NCBI RefSeq assembly: GCF_042885655.1
Contig: NZ_JBHVRO010000013.1
Coordinates: 13,882-77,881 of the forward strand
From: Psychrobacillus sp042885655
Lineage (GTDB): Bacteria; Bacillota; Bacilli; Bacillales_A; Planococcaceae
DNA length: 64,000 bases
Direction of reading: 5' to 3'
Made by a program: the position numbers and the translations under genes. Shown piece after piece: positions 16,680 to 25,366 of this stretch. The notes beneath the pieces are model-generated. The model was not told where the DNA came from, did no database searches, and saw only the letters and a program-made list of their open reading frames with translations. Each line of letters starts with the position of its first letter. Within the stretch, counting starts at the first letter, position 1.

Positions 16680-18182
16680 CTACTCTTCGTCTGCCATTCT
16701 TTCGATCAGTGTTGCAAGAGTACGAACCATCACACCTGTGCCCCCTTTAGGGCCAAAATCATGTGGAGATTTTGTATCAGATGTTCCAGCGATGTCTAAA
16801 TGAATCCAAGGTGTATTTTCAACGAACTCTCCTACAAAGCCACCACCGAAAATCATATGACCATCTCCACCAGGTGAATTATTAAGATCCGCTACTTCAC
16901 TTTTACGAATACGTTTTTTATCATTTTCTGTTAAAGGTAATCTCCATGTAAATTCTCCTGTTTCAATGGAAGACTCCATAAACGTTTCAAAAAACGCTTC
17001 ATTATTTGTTAGGGCTCCAGTTTTATCGTAACCAAGTGCAGTAATCACTCCACCTGTAAGTGTCGCAACATCTACTATATAGTCAGCACCTTGTTGTTTT
17101 GCATAAGTTACAGCATCCGCAAGAACTAAACGTCCTTCTGCATCCGTGTTTAAAATTTCAATCGTCTTACCACTCATGGAAGTTATGACATCATCTGGTT
17201 TAAAAGCATTACCAGATATCATATTATCGGTAGATGCAATAACTGCAAGTACGTTTTTGTTTGGACGGAGTTCCCCGATTATTTGCATAGCTCCGAGCAC
17301 TGCAGCAGCACCGCCCATGTCGCCTTTCATACCGACAATACCTGTTTTAGTTTTAATGGAGTAGCCTCCTGTATCGAATGTAATTCCTTTACCGACAAGA
17401 GCTACTACATCTTCCCATTTTTCGGTTGCTTGATACTTCAAGACTATTAATCGAGGTTCTTCAACAGATCCTTGATTGACAGCAAGAAGAGCACCCATAC
17501 CAAGTTCTTCAATTTCCTTTTTCCCTAATATTTCGGTTTCAAAGTCATATGTATCGCCAAGTTCTCTTGCGTACTCACCTAATTGGGTAGAAGTTAGAAC
17601 GTTACCTGGAGTATTCACTAATATTCTTGCTTCGTTTACAGCATCTGCATAAATGGTTCCCACTTCAAAATAAGATACCACTTCGTCCTCATCATCATTT
17701 GTTAATAATTCAATTGCAGGTAAATAATAATCAGCCACATTAGAAGTTGTTTTGTATCCTTCATATGTGAAAGAACCCATACCAATTCCCTCTGCTGCCA
17801 AATAAGCTACATCTGCTTCAGAAATAGATTCTGTTGTGAATGAAGAAACCCAAATTGCTAAAGATTCAGGCTTGCTTGATAAAAGTTCTTTCCCAACAAG
17901 TCCAAAAATTTCACGAACATTGTCTTGTGTTAATTGTTTACGATCTCCAATTCCAACAAAGAGAATTCTTTTTACAGCATCTTTATTTGCAACAGGCACT
18001 TTCACAATCTTCTTAAGATCTGAAGAAATGTCCCCATCTTTTACCCAGTCCATAATATGTGAACCAAAGCATTCTAGAAGATCGTTCCAATTGCTAGTAT
18101 TTTCTACGTGTTTGGAAACAGCAACTACTAACGTTTCCGATTGAACTTCCTCAAATAAAACAGCATTAGTGCTAATAATCAT
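16680..18182 (-). CDS. pepA: Leucyl aminopeptidase (M17)
   Basis: A 500-residue two-metal cytosolic aminopeptidase that removes N-terminal residues from peptides. The catalytic C-terminal domain has VGKGITFDTGGYSIK (metal-binding Lys and Asp), the signature NTDAEGRLVLADA (metal-binding Asp and Glu, catalytic Arg) and WRLPLTEN later. The N-terminal domain is less conserved. GAGGAAAAAG is at the start. It corresponds to B. subtilis yuiE; yuiD is divergent, as expected. Confidence 0.94.
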   Translation of the reverse strand: MIISTNAVLFEEVQSETLVVAVSKHVENTSNWNDLLECFGSHIMDWVKDGDISSDLKKIVKVPVANKDAVKRILFVGIGDRKQLTQDNVREIFGLVGKELLSSKPESLAIWVSSFTTESISEADVAYLAAEGIGMGSFTYEGYKTTSNVADYYLPAIELLTNDDEDEVVSYFEVGTIYADAVNEARILVNTPGNVLTSTQLGEYARELGDTYDFETEILGKKEIEELGMGALLAVNQGSVEEPRLIVLKYQATEKWEDVVALVGKGITFDTGGYSIKTKTGIVGMKGDMGGAAAVLGAMQIIGELRPNKNVLAVIASTDNMISGNAFKPDDVITSMSGKTIEILNTDAEGRLVLADAVTYAKQQGADYIVDVATLTGGVITALGYDKTGALTNNEAFFETFMESSIETGEFTWRLPLTENDKKRIRKSEVADLNNSPGGDGHMIFGGGFVGEFVENTPWIHLDIAGTSDTKSPHDFGPKGGTGVMVRTLATLIERMADEE

Positions 18183-18304
18183 TCTTTTTCCTCCTTGAAA
18201 TTCGAATACATATTAATTATATAGGAAGAAGATACATTTTTCGAATAGTATGAATGTGTTATACTAGTCTTACTTAAAGTTTAAGATGAAAGGCGGTGTC
18301 TACT

Positions 18305-18781
18305 TTGGCAATCCTCCAAAATACTCCATTATGGGCTGCACTTTTTTCTATTTTCTTTGCTCAATTTGTAAAGATTCCGATTCATTTTTTAATGACAAAG
18401 AAATTAGACTGGAAATTATTCACTTCTACTGGTGGAATGCCTAGTTCTCACTCAGCTGCTGTAACTTCCCTTTGTACTGCAATTGCATTTGAAACTGGGC
18501 TAGATTCTCCACTTTTTGCGGTGGCTACTGTTTTTGCAGTAATCGTTATGTTTGATGCAACTGGTGTCCGTTTTCAAGCTGGTCAACAAGCTATAATCAT
18601 CAATCAAATGCGTGCAGATTTTCAAACATTTGTTGAACAAACAAAAGGATGGGCTCAAAAGAAAAACGAGGAAAAGATGAAGGAACTAAAAACCTTGCTT
18701 GGTCATAAACCAATCGAAGTTTTAATGGGAGCACTCACTGGTATTGCAATTTCAATTGTAATATATAACACTTTAGTATAA
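18305..18781 (+). CDS. yuiD: YuiD-like divergent PAP2 family membrane protein (DUF212)
   Basis: A 158-residue membrane protein of the divergent PAP2/DUF212 family. The segment GGMPSSHSAAVTSL contains the SSH phosphatase-like motif of PAP2 enzymes, and FDATGVRFQAGQQA supplies the conserved Asp/Arg part. A role in prenyl- or lipid-phosphate chemistry is possible but not shown. TTG at 18305 is chosen because AAAGGCGG lies 8 bases upstream; the GTG at 18296 overlaps that Shine-Dalgarno. Confidence 0.85.
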   Translation: MAILQNTPLWAALFSIFFAQFVKIPIHFLMTKKLDWKLFTSTGGMPSSHSAAVTSLCTAIAFETGLDSPLFAVATVFAVIVMFDATGVRFQAGQQAIIINQMRADFQTFVEQTKGWAQKKNEEKMKELKTLLGHKPIEVLMGALTGIAISIVIYNTLV

Positions 18782-19090
18782 GAAAAGTGCAAGAGCCTTT
18801 AAGTGCATCATGTCTTCACCGTTTCCAGAGTGCTTTAGACGAAACATTAGCTACACTATTACCGAGGGAATTTTTGTGGATGGAGAAGTGACTACGTCAC
18901 TTCTCCATCCACTTTTTTGGTAATCTTGTGGCAGATGTTTGTCTTTCGCCCTCTTTGAATATGTGAAGACATGATGCATTTGGTTTGGATAATGGAAGAT
19001 AAGATACCTTCTTACTCTTTTAAAAGCGGACGAAGATACAATTTCGTCCGCTCAGCGCTTCTATATCAATAATAACTAACTATTTTTCTC
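18782..19090 (+). repeat. Structured dispersed repeat (SR), full copy 2
   Basis: Same order of elements as at 9075: AAAAGTGCAAGAGCCTTTAAG, GAGTGCTTTAGACGAAAC, CTACACTATTACCG. A 17-bp perfect hairpin follows (18876-18892 with 18896-18912, loop TAC) whose lower stem differs from copy 1, then GGTAATCTTGTGG, GTCTTTCGCCCTCTTTGA and the conserved hairpin GCGGACGAA/TTCGTCCGC (19026-19051). It begins right at the yuiD stop and lies between convergent genes. Confidence 0.85.
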
Positions 19091-19129
19091 TATTTCCACT
19101 TGACCATTGATAAATATCAGTTCCTCATA

Positions 19130-19262
19130 TCGACGAAGCATATTCTCTTTATTTGCACTGTTGATTTGAGCGGAAGGCGGCGAATCCTAGGGGATTAGCA
19201 GGCAAATCAAGATCCTGGGCGGGGAACAGCCGCCAGCATCGGAAATCAAACTGTTCTTCTCA
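19130..19262. repeat. GC-rich dispersed intergenic repeat, copy 4 (degenerate)
   Basis: Contains GAGCGGAAGGCGGCGAATCC, CTAGGGG, CTGGGCGGGGAACAGCCGCC and CGGAAATCAAACTG. It matches the family seen at 31400-31510 but is shorter. It follows the SR repeat directly. Confidence 0.7.
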
Positions 19263-19299
19263 TCCCAATCCATATACATTCTTATCTCTTAAAAAAAGA

Positions 19300-19334
19300 A
19301 AAAGGATAACCCATTAGATGAGTTATCCTCTTTC
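19300..19334 (-). terminator. Intrinsic terminator of yuiB
   Basis: On the minus strand AGGATAAC pairs with GTTATCCT around an 11-base loop, followed by TTTTTCTTTTTTT. Confidence 0.85.
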
Positions 19335-19337
19335 TTC

Positions 19338-19661
19338 TTAGAACATTTGATATCCATTTTTTCGAAGATATTTCATGACAAAACCTGCTGCAATAGCCCC
19401 TACTAAACCACTAGATAAAATAATAATATCTGCAGCATGGAGTGAAACAATTTTATGCCCTAAAGCAGAAAAAGCAGTTCCTGTTTTCGTAAAGTAATCA
19501 AAAAAGCGTACCTCATCAATAATGAGTATTACAACTAATGGATAAAGTACAGCCATAAACCAAGTCATTCGTAATAGCATATTCAATAAGAAGGCAATTC
19601 CGAAAAACATTACAAAAAATATAAGAACTGAAAGTATCATTTGTACGATCATAAAGTCCAT
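19338..19661 (-). CDS. yuiB: YuiB-like membrane protein
   Basis: A 107-residue integral membrane protein with three predicted helices (residues 4-28, 33-50 and about 80-97), matching YuiB in pattern (LLRMTWFMAVLYPLVVILII) and position between yuiA and yuiD/pepA homologues. Function unknown. A GGAGG-like site precedes the ATG. Probably transcribed with yuiA upstream. Confidence 0.8.
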   Translation of the reverse strand: MDFMIVQMILSVLIFFVMFFGIAFLLNMLLRMTWFMAVLYPLVVILIIDEVRFFDYFTKTGTAFSALGHKIVSLHAADIIILSSGLVGAIAAGFVMKYLRKNGYQMF

Positions 19662-19789
19662 AATCTATTACCTCCGTAGCATCTTTAAATAGTTTACCTT
19701 AACGGAGGCTAGTATTCAACGTACTTGTTCGATTTCACTTATTTGTCATAATAAATTGCCTCTTAGCATATATCTCCAGTCTGTACATG

Positions 19790-19930
19790 TTACCGAATTA
19801 GGCTAACATCCTTTTTTCCTGATCCATTACAACGACTACAAGTTTCAGATCCTCCTAATCTTAGTTGGAAATAACCTTTCCCCTTACAGTAAGGACAATG
19901 ATTTTGATTTGTTTCTTTTTTATATTCCAT
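19790..19930 (-). CDS. yuiA: YuiA-like zinc-ribbon microprotein
   Basis: A 46-codon gene read directly from the sequence. It carries two CxxC pairs, HCPYCKGKGYFQ and TCSRCNGSGKK, separated by LRLGGSE. This is the CxxC-x-GxG repeat of DnaJ-type zinc ribbons and matches small YuiA proteins. AAGGAGGAGATTAA directly before the ATG is a near-perfect ribosome binding site. It sits immediately upstream of yuiB in the same orientation, as in B. subtilis. It probably binds one zinc ion; the partner is unknown. Confidence 0.88.
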   Translation of the reverse strand: MEYKKETNQNHCPYCKGKGYFQLRLGGSETCSRCNGSGKKDVSLIR

Positions 19931-20049
19931 TTAATCTCCTCCTTATATTTTTAATATTCAGATAATATATCATATTATTTATTTATTGTAAATATGAAAG
20001 GTGTTTGATGTGTCTTTCTTACAATTTTTTCTGGGGAGAGTAAACAAAT

Positions 20050-20200
20050 AGAAATAAGAAAAGCTCAAGCGTCCTTGAGCGCATCTGGTCTTCATATTCT
20101 CCAGATCGCTTTGGGCAAAACATAAGCTACACTATAACCGCTAGAGTTATGGATCGTGAAGTGATTGCGTCACTTCACGATCCATAACTCTAAAAAAGGT
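20050..20200 (+). repeat. Structured dispersed repeat (SR), partial copy 3 with the longest hairpin
   Basis: Has AAAAGCTCAAGCGTCCTTGAG, CGCTTTGGGCAAAAC and CTACACTATAACCG, then a 23-bp perfect stem (20142-20164 with 20170-20192) with loop TTGCG. The tip GTGAAGTGA / TCACTTCAC is shared with the other copies, while the lower 14 bp are different yet fully paired. The downstream GCGGACGAA module is missing. Confidence 0.82.
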
Positions 20201-20210
20201 AAAAATCAAA

Positions 20211-20247
20211 AAAAGTTTCGGGAATTATAACATTCACGAAACCTTTT
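20211..20247 (-). terminator. Intrinsic terminator of NUDIX gene
   Basis: On the minus strand GGTTTCG pairs with CGAAAC around a long loop, followed by TTTTTTTGATTTTT. It lies about 110 bases past the NUDIX stop. Confidence 0.65.
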
Positions 20248-20359
20248 TACTTCAATCTGAACTATTAAATTTTTTTGTATTTTATCTACTTCAACTAATT
20301 TTTTAATTAAATTATGCTTCGGTAAATTCTCCTACTTCTCAATAATTTACATAGAAAAG

Positions 20360-20851
20360 TTAAAAGAATAGTTTATAGCTAGTATAACCAAATACATCCC
20401 CTGGGTTAATGCCTTCCATTGTTTCAAAACCATCTGCTATTTTCTTTTGAGCCAGTTCCTGAATCAAAATCGAAGAATCCTCATCTACACGTAATTCATC
20501 TGGATGTATCCATTGTACTTCATATAGTTCTGAAAGTTGTGCTTGTATAATTGGGTCTTTTTCGATTGGTGAAAGTAGAAAAATAGCCATGTTGTCACTG
20601 ATTTTATTGCGAATGACACCACTTCTAAAACCAATCATGCTTATCACTTTACAATCTACCCCTGTTTCCTCTTTCACTTCCCTAAGTACAGCCTCATCTA
20701 CTGTTTCATCTTTGTTTACAAATCCTGCGGGAAATGACCATCGTCCATGAAGTCCACCGTATCTTTTTTTTACAACTAGCCACTCTCCACGATCATTTAC
20801 GATTAATCCAGCTACCCCCAACCAAATACTCCCTCTATCCTCTCTCGCCAT
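20360..20851 (-). CDS. NUDIX hydrolase
   Basis: A 163-residue NUDIX enzyme. The box is complete: G at GFVNKDE, then TVDEAVLREVKEETGV, giving the GX5EX7REUXEEXGU Mg2+-binding pattern near residues 43-65. Such enzymes hydrolyse nucleoside diphosphates linked to another group; the substrate is not predictable here. AAAGGAG lies 7 bases before the ATG. It occupies the place between yuiA/yuiB and the NDH-2 gene where B. subtilis has other small genes. Confidence 0.88.
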   Translation of the reverse strand: MAREDRGSIWLGVAGLIVNDRGEWLVVKKRYGGLHGRWSFPAGFVNKDETVDEAVLREVKEETGVDCKVISMIGFRSGVIRNKISDNMAIFLLSPIEKDPIIQAQLSELYEVQWIHPDELRVDEDSSILIQELAQKKIADGFETMEGINPGDVFGYTSYKLFF

Positions 20852-20865
20852 ATAAAAACTCCTTT

Positions 20866-20905
20866 AAAAAAGCTCTCCCTGTAATTATATATACAGAGAG
20901 AGCTT
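20866..20905 (-). terminator. Intrinsic terminator of NDH-2 gene
   Basis: Minus-strand stem AGCTCTCTCTGTA / TACAGGGAGAGCT with one mismatch, then TTTTTTAAAGG. The T run ends just before the NUDIX ribosome binding site. Confidence 0.85.
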
Positions 20906-20922
20906 AGCGTTATTAATAGAAA

Positions 20923-22134
20923 TTATAAAGAAAATTTACCTTTTTTCAACACAAGTGGAACTCCACCGATCATGTATAAAGCACGGTTATCGATAACTTT
21001 TTTCATGATAGACGCTTTTGTTCCCGTAATTTTTTTACCCATTACATCACCAATAGCATCATGTTCTCCTAGTGAACATACTGTACCTTTTAGAGCAGGA
21101 ACAAATTCTTCTGTTTCATTCCCTTTCATTAGTGCAACAATATTTTTTGCAACAGTTACTGCTTGTTGCATTGCAATTTGTGCTGTTGGTGGGTATGGAC
21201 GGTTAGCTTCTTCATTGATCATAAGTGCACAGTCACCAACGATGAATACATCTGGGAAACCAGGAGCACGCATATCTTTTTCTACTTTTACACGTGCGCG
21301 CATGTTTTCAATGCCTGAAGATTCAATTAGACGATTTCCTCGAACTCCAGCTGCCCATACAACTGTACCAGCTTTGATAAATTCAAATTCTTCTTCGCCT
21401 TTTTTAATTTTAACGCCTTCTGGAGTTGCTTCAACTACCGGTGTTCCGATAGAGAATTCAATACCTTTAGACTCTAATTGTCTTACAGCATATTCCACTA
21501 ATTCAGGATCAAATCCTGGAAGTACCATTGGAGCAGCTTCAACGCAAACTACGCGAACTTTTTCTTTTGGCACATCATATTCTTTACAAAGTTCAGGAAT
21601 TCGATTTCCTAGTTCACCTAAAAACTCAATACCTGAGAATCCAGCTCCACCAACAACGATTGTTAAGCGGCTATCATCATGAGTTTCCTCAGTTGACCAT
21701 GTTGCAAATTGATATTCAATATGATCACGAATTTGGCGAGCAGCATTTACGTTAGCAATAGAAAGTGCATATTTGTCTAAGCCAGTAATTCCAAATGTTT
21801 CTCCTTCAAAGCCTAAACCAATTACTAAATAGTCATATGTAAATTCTCCAGCGCTAGTTGAAATCTTTTTTGTATTTACATCAATTGCATCAACCGTTGC
21901 TTTTACAAATTTAACTTTGCTAGAATTAATAACATCTTTTACATCATATCGAACTTGGTCAGGACGTAATGTACCAGCAGAAGCTTCATGCAACCATGTA
22001 GATTCATAATGATAATCATTTTTGTTTACTAGAATAATATCTGCTTCATCAGTACCCACTATTTTTTGAAGGTTAACTACTGTAGATAATCCACCGTATC
22101 CTGCACCTAATACTAGAATTGTTGGTCTTTTCAC
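20923..22134 (-). CDS. yumB: Type II NADH dehydrogenase-like FAD oxidoreductase (YumB-like)
   Basis: A 403-residue flavoprotein of the NDH-2 family, which passes electrons from NAD(P)H to quinone without proton pumping. FAD-binding dinucleotide fold at the N-terminus (ILVLGAGYGGLSTVV), a second NAD-binding fold at IVVGGAGFSGIEFLGELG, and the C-terminal FAD-contact motif FIVGDCALM. The open frame extends 47 codons further, but GTG at 22134 is chosen: AAAGGTGG lies 11 bases upstream and the Rossmann strand begins at once. Its C-terminus may bind the membrane. Confidence 0.9.
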   Translation of the reverse strand: MKRPTILVLGAGYGGLSTVVNLQKIVGTDEADIILVNKNDYHYESTWLHEASAGTLRPDQVRYDVKDVINSSKVKFVKATVDAIDVNTKKISTSAGEFTYDYLVIGLGFEGETFGITGLDKYALSIANVNAARQIRDHIEYQFATWSTEETHDDSRLTIVVGGAGFSGIEFLGELGNRIPELCKEYDVPKEKVRVVCVEAAPMVLPGFDPELVEYAVRQLESKGIEFSIGTPVVEATPEGVKIKKGEEEFEFIKAGTVVWAAGVRGNRLIESSGIENMRARVKVEKDMRAPGFPDVFIVGDCALMINEEANRPYPPTAQIAMQQAVTVAKNIVALMKGNETEEFVPALKGTVCSLGEHDAIGDVMGKKITGTKASIMKKVIDNRALYMIGGVPLVLKKGKFSL

Positions 22135-22348
22135 GAAGATCGCAACCACCTTTAATATATTTTTTAGCAGACCTACATGAACATATCTCACCATGCAAGC
22201 CTCGTTCTTTGTCATGTTTACGACAAAAAATCTCTTACTTCCTATATTAGACCTTTTATCACATGATTTCAACACATTGTTAAGGTATTATTAAGGTTTG
22301 AATTTACTGATAACTCCACATGAATACTTATTATGACCTTAGAAGAGA

Positions 22349-22443
22349 TTAACAACTCTCAAGCGTACCTTCTTTTTTAGCCGTTCTAAACGAAGAACCA
22401 CAGCCACAAGAAGCGATAGCGTTTGGATTGTTAATCAAGACCG
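22349..22443 (-). pseudogene. 3' remnant of a second A-type Fe-S carrier gene
   Basis: Minus-strand reading gives NNPNAIASCGCGSSFRTAKK then EGTLESC and a stop, nearly identical to the C-terminus of the intact gene at 23732 (IDNPNAIASCGCGSSFRTAK, then KEGTPESC). The preceding codons (KTVLI) differ, and a stop lies just upstream. Only about 30 codons survive, without start or the first Cys. It is the tail of a deleted paralogue or a partial duplication. Confidence 0.85.
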
Positions 22444-22880
22444 TTTTAGATTGTTAATATCGCTACTCTATCTTACCCAAACTTTATTGTAAAAATAAAT
22501 ATTTTTTTTTTACTTTTTTACCTTTGAGTCTGTGCATTATAAAGTTATTAAAAATATTACGAAAAAGTAATTAGATAAAGACATTGATGATAAATTAACC
22601 CCTTCAACTGTGTTATTTACAGATGAAGGGGTTAATTTAAAGGTGTTGTAAATATTTGAAATACTATTTTTGTTTAATTTTCTTTATACGCTTGCATTTG
22701 ATAATGATAAAAGTAGTATTTGCACATTTGCTATAGAAAGTTACTTATACTCAATCAATGAAACAAACACAACGATTCCATTAAGAAAAATAACAGCATT
22801 ACAAGGCTTTTAGGAATATTTGTAGAATAATAGTCTATAGTGAAATAAGATAATAGCCTTATTTAGAGTGGAGGGATAAA
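22444..22880. other. AT-rich intergenic region with one terminator-like hairpin
   Basis: No gene seen. A 17-bp imperfect stem TTAACCCCTTCAACTGT / ACAGATGAAGGGGTTAA (22595-22635) stands alone and may be the terminator of a gene now lost. AGTGGAGGG at 22869-22877 is the ribosome binding site of the next gene. Confidence 0.5.
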
Positions 22881-23534
22881 ATGATAAGAAATAAAGTAGC
22901 ACTCATTAGTTCTGCTGTAATTTTATGTATATGTATGTATTTATATATCTCGTTCCCTAATACTGAAATGTTAAAGGCACGTTCCATATTTATGTCGTTT
23001 CCAATCAGAAATCAAGATGGATATATAGTGCTTGGTATTATTGGGTCCGTTTTGTTTATCATCGCCATGACTTTACTTGTCATTGGCATAAAAAAATATC
23101 ATATTCGAACAATAGTATTCGTTGTTATAGTATACGCATTTTTACCAAAGCTTCTCATTACAATGTACCAAGAAACGTTAGCAAGTGGCATTACAGCAAT
23201 TTCATACGATGGCAATGGCAAGTGCAATTTTGAGTATGTGAGCGAAGACTTATTAAATGGGGAATGTAACCTTGTGTTACATAATCGTAGCAATGAGGCA
23301 GTATCATTTGAGTTTGAATTTTTAGATTCATTTTTCATGGAAGATGAAGTACGAATGGAATCACTCATGAATTTAGCTGGTCCATATAATATTACGATAG
23401 AAGCAAATCGTAAAAAGTCTATTCATTTGAAGGAATTACTCAAATTATCAGATGTTCCCAAACATATTGACGGAGGAACATCGTTTAATATTCATTTTAA
23501 ATTAATTGACGGGGAAACTACACGCACTTTATAG
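22881..23534 (+). CDS. Membrane-anchored protein of unknown function
   Basis: A 217-residue protein with three hydrophobic helices in its first half (about residues 8-26, 49-70, 76-92) and a soluble C-terminal domain of about 120 residues, probably beta-rich and outside the cell. Two cysteines (CNFEYVSEDLLNGEC) could form a disulfide. GGAGGG lies 6 bases before the ATG. It stands alone between a decayed gene copy and yutM, a region that looks rearranged. No family recognised. Confidence 0.75.
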   Translation: MIRNKVALISSAVILCICMYLYISFPNTEMLKARSIFMSFPIRNQDGYIVLGIIGSVLFIIAMTLLVIGIKKYHIRTIVFVVIVYAFLPKLLITMYQETLASGITAISYDGNGKCNFEYVSEDLLNGECNLVLHNRSNEAVSFEFEFLDSFFMEDEVRMESLMNLAGPYNITIEANRKKSIHLKELLKLSDVPKHIDGGTSFNIHFKLIDGETTRTL

Positions 23535-23622
23535 TAGAAGTTTCTTTTACGAATTGAAGGGTACAATTTCAGAATAATATTGTCATTAATTTAAGGTGGC
23601 GTTTATTAATTATTAGTCGCTC

Positions 23623-23662
23623 GAAAAAACAAGCGTATTCGAGAAATTTCGAATACGCTTCT
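23623..23662 (-). terminator. Terminator of yutM (possibly bidirectional)
   Basis: Perfect stem AAGCGTATTCGA / TCGAATACGCTT with 6-base loop, followed on the minus strand by TGTTTTTT. Confidence 0.85.
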
Positions 23663-23731
23663 TAATTTGACGAACAACTACACTCAAGTTAAACAGATCC
23701 TTATGTCACAAGTTATTTTAACTACGAAAGT

Positions 23732-24094
23732 TTAACAACTCTCAGGAGTACCTTCTTTTTTAGCTGTTCTAAACGAAGAACCACAGCCACACGAAGCGAT
23801 GGCGTTTGGATTGTCGATGGTAAATCCGCCACCCATTAAAGATTCTTTATAATCTATTGTTGTTCCATTTAATATGGATGCATCTTCTGTAGAAACTACT
23901 ATATCGATACCATGTTGGTGAAGTTCTATATCGTCTTCTTGTTTTTCTTTTTCAAAACTCATTCCATAAGAAAGACCGCTACATCCACCACCATTTACTG
24001 CAACACGAAGCATAGAGCCTTCTTCTTCGTTATGCTTCATCATTTCTTTAACGCGGTAAGCTGCCGCTTCAGATAGTATCACAACTTCTGTCAT
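23732..24094 (-). CDS. yutM: A-type iron-sulfur carrier (ErpA/IscA/SufA family)
   Basis: A 120-residue Fe-S carrier that takes clusters from the Suf scaffold and hands them to target enzymes. The three family cysteines are present: one in NGGGCSGLSYGM and two in SCGCGSSF. The start is placed at 24094 (MTEVVILSEAAAYRVKEMM) with GAAGGA about 12 bases upstream; an ATG at 24106 overlaps that site and is less likely. It fits the Fe-S theme of the window: suf operon, NifU-type YutI and LipA. Confidence 0.9.
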   Translation of the reverse strand: MTEVVILSEAAAYRVKEMMKHNEEEGSMLRVAVNGGGCSGLSYGMSFEKEKQEDDIELHQHGIDIVVSTEDASILNGTTIDYKESLMGGGFTIDNPNAIASCGCGSSFRTAKKEGTPESC

Positions 24095-24304
24095 CTGAAT
24101 CACCATTCCTTCTTTTTTTATATCATATCAATGTTTTTACTTTGGAGACAAGGAAAACAACCTATAAAATTTGTGATAACCATCGAAAATATTACTTTAT
24201 TTAGGGAATCTTAATATTTAAGAATGATAATAATTACTTAGCATTCAACAAAGAAATCAAGTATAATAGAACTAGTTAGTAATTGGGCGAAAAGAGGTTT
24301 AATA

Positions 24305-25000
24305 ATGGAATTATCTCCTTATTATCAAAAAGATATAGAATGTTTGCATTGTAAAAAGAAATTTAAAACAACAAAAATACGATCTAAGTTTGTTAAAGTC
24401 GAATCAAATGAAACGGACTTTCAACCTATCTATCAAAACAAAGATGTAAATCCATTACTCTATAATGTATTCGTCTGTGAGCATTGTGGTTTTTCATTCA
24501 CAGACGATTTCACAAAATACTTTGCTCCCGGCGTGAAAGAAATAATTCAGGAGGGGGTTGCAAGTAAATGGATTCCACACTCTTTAGGTAATGAAAGAAC
24601 TATAGACGAAGGTATTATGGCATATAAATTAGGAATTCACTGTGGCTCATTAAAAAAAGAGAAATTCATTAATTTAGCTGGATTAGCATTACGCACTGCT
24701 TGGTTATATCGACTACAAAATAAAGAAGAACAAGAAAAAAGATTCATGGAAATAGCACGTGATCGTTATGTAGATTCCTATTCAAATGAAGATTATAGTG
24801 GAACACAAATGTCCGAAATACGTGTGCTCTACTTGATAGCCGAATTATCTAGAAGAATTGGTGATATGGAATTTGCAACCCGCTACTTTTCTAAAGTAAT
24901 CGAAAAACAAAATACGTCCATTGAACCAAAAATAATTGAAATGGCAAAAGAACGATGGCAGGAAATTCGTGAGAGCAAAGAAAAAGAAGCCCTTCATTAA
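24305..25000 (+). CDS. DUF2225 family protein
   Basis: A 231-residue cytosolic protein. The N-terminus carries two CxxC pairs (CLHCKKKFKTT near residue 14, CEHCGFSF near 59) that could form a zinc ribbon; the rest is a helical, TPR-like region (GLALRTAWLYRLQNKEEQEK, later IAELSRRIGDMEFATRYFSK). This matches DUF2225. Function unknown. AGAGG lies 7 bases before the ATG, and a terminator begins within the last codons. Confidence 0.88.
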   Translation: MELSPYYQKDIECLHCKKKFKTTKIRSKFVKVESNETDFQPIYQNKDVNPLLYNVFVCEHCGFSFTDDFTKYFAPGVKEIIQEGVASKWIPHSLGNERTIDEGIMAYKLGIHCGSLKKEKFINLAGLALRTAWLYRLQNKEEQEKRFMEIARDRYVDSYSNEDYSGTQMSEIRVLYLIAELSRRIGDMEFATRYFSKVIEKQNTSIEPKIIEMAKERWQEIRESKEKEALH

Positions 25001-25013
25001 GGCTTCTTTTTCA
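24981..25013 (+). terminator. Intrinsic terminator of DUF2225 gene
   Basis: Stem AAAAAGAAGCC / GGCTTCTTTTT with a short loop overlapping the final codons and followed by T-rich sequence. Confidence 0.88.
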
Positions 25014-25049
25014 TTCAATAAATCTAAACTGGCTCATTTAGAAATTTTA

Positions 25050-25283
25050 TTAAAATACTTGTTCTACTTCTATTATTCCTGGAACTTCTTCCAGTAAAGC
25101 GCGTTCAATACCTGCTTTTAAAGTAATTGTTGAACTTGGGCAACTCCCACAAGCTCCTAAAAGGCGTAGTTTTACAATACCGTCTTCAACATCTACAAGT
25201 TCACAGTCTCCCCCATCACGTAGTAAAAATGGGCGTAATTTATCTAAAACTTCTTGAACTTGTTCATTAATTGTATCTGTCAT
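25050..25283 (-). CDS. yutI: NifU C-terminal domain Fe-S protein (YutI/NfuA type)
   Basis: A 77-residue Nfu domain that binds a [4Fe-4S] cluster between two monomers through CxxC in LLGACGSCPSSTITLK. RPFLLRDGGDCELVDVEDG at the N-terminal half is typical. Short single-domain Nfu proteins act as late carriers to enzymes such as lipoyl synthase or aconitase. GAAAGGAG precedes the ATG. Divergent from yuzD, as in B. subtilis. Confidence 0.92.
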   Translation of the reverse strand: MTDTINEQVQEVLDKLRPFLLRDGGDCELVDVEDGIVKLRLLGACGSCPSSTITLKAGIERALLEEVPGIIEVEQVF

Positions 25284-25366
25284 ATCTATCGACTCCTTTC
25301 ACTATAATCATTATAATGTGAAGTAAGGAAAAAATCCAATAAAGAATTCGAAGGAGATCTTCAAAT

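Noticed and set aside
20972..21682. 236-codon plus-strand frame opposite yumB
   Set aside because: Antisense shadow of a clearly conserved flavoprotein.
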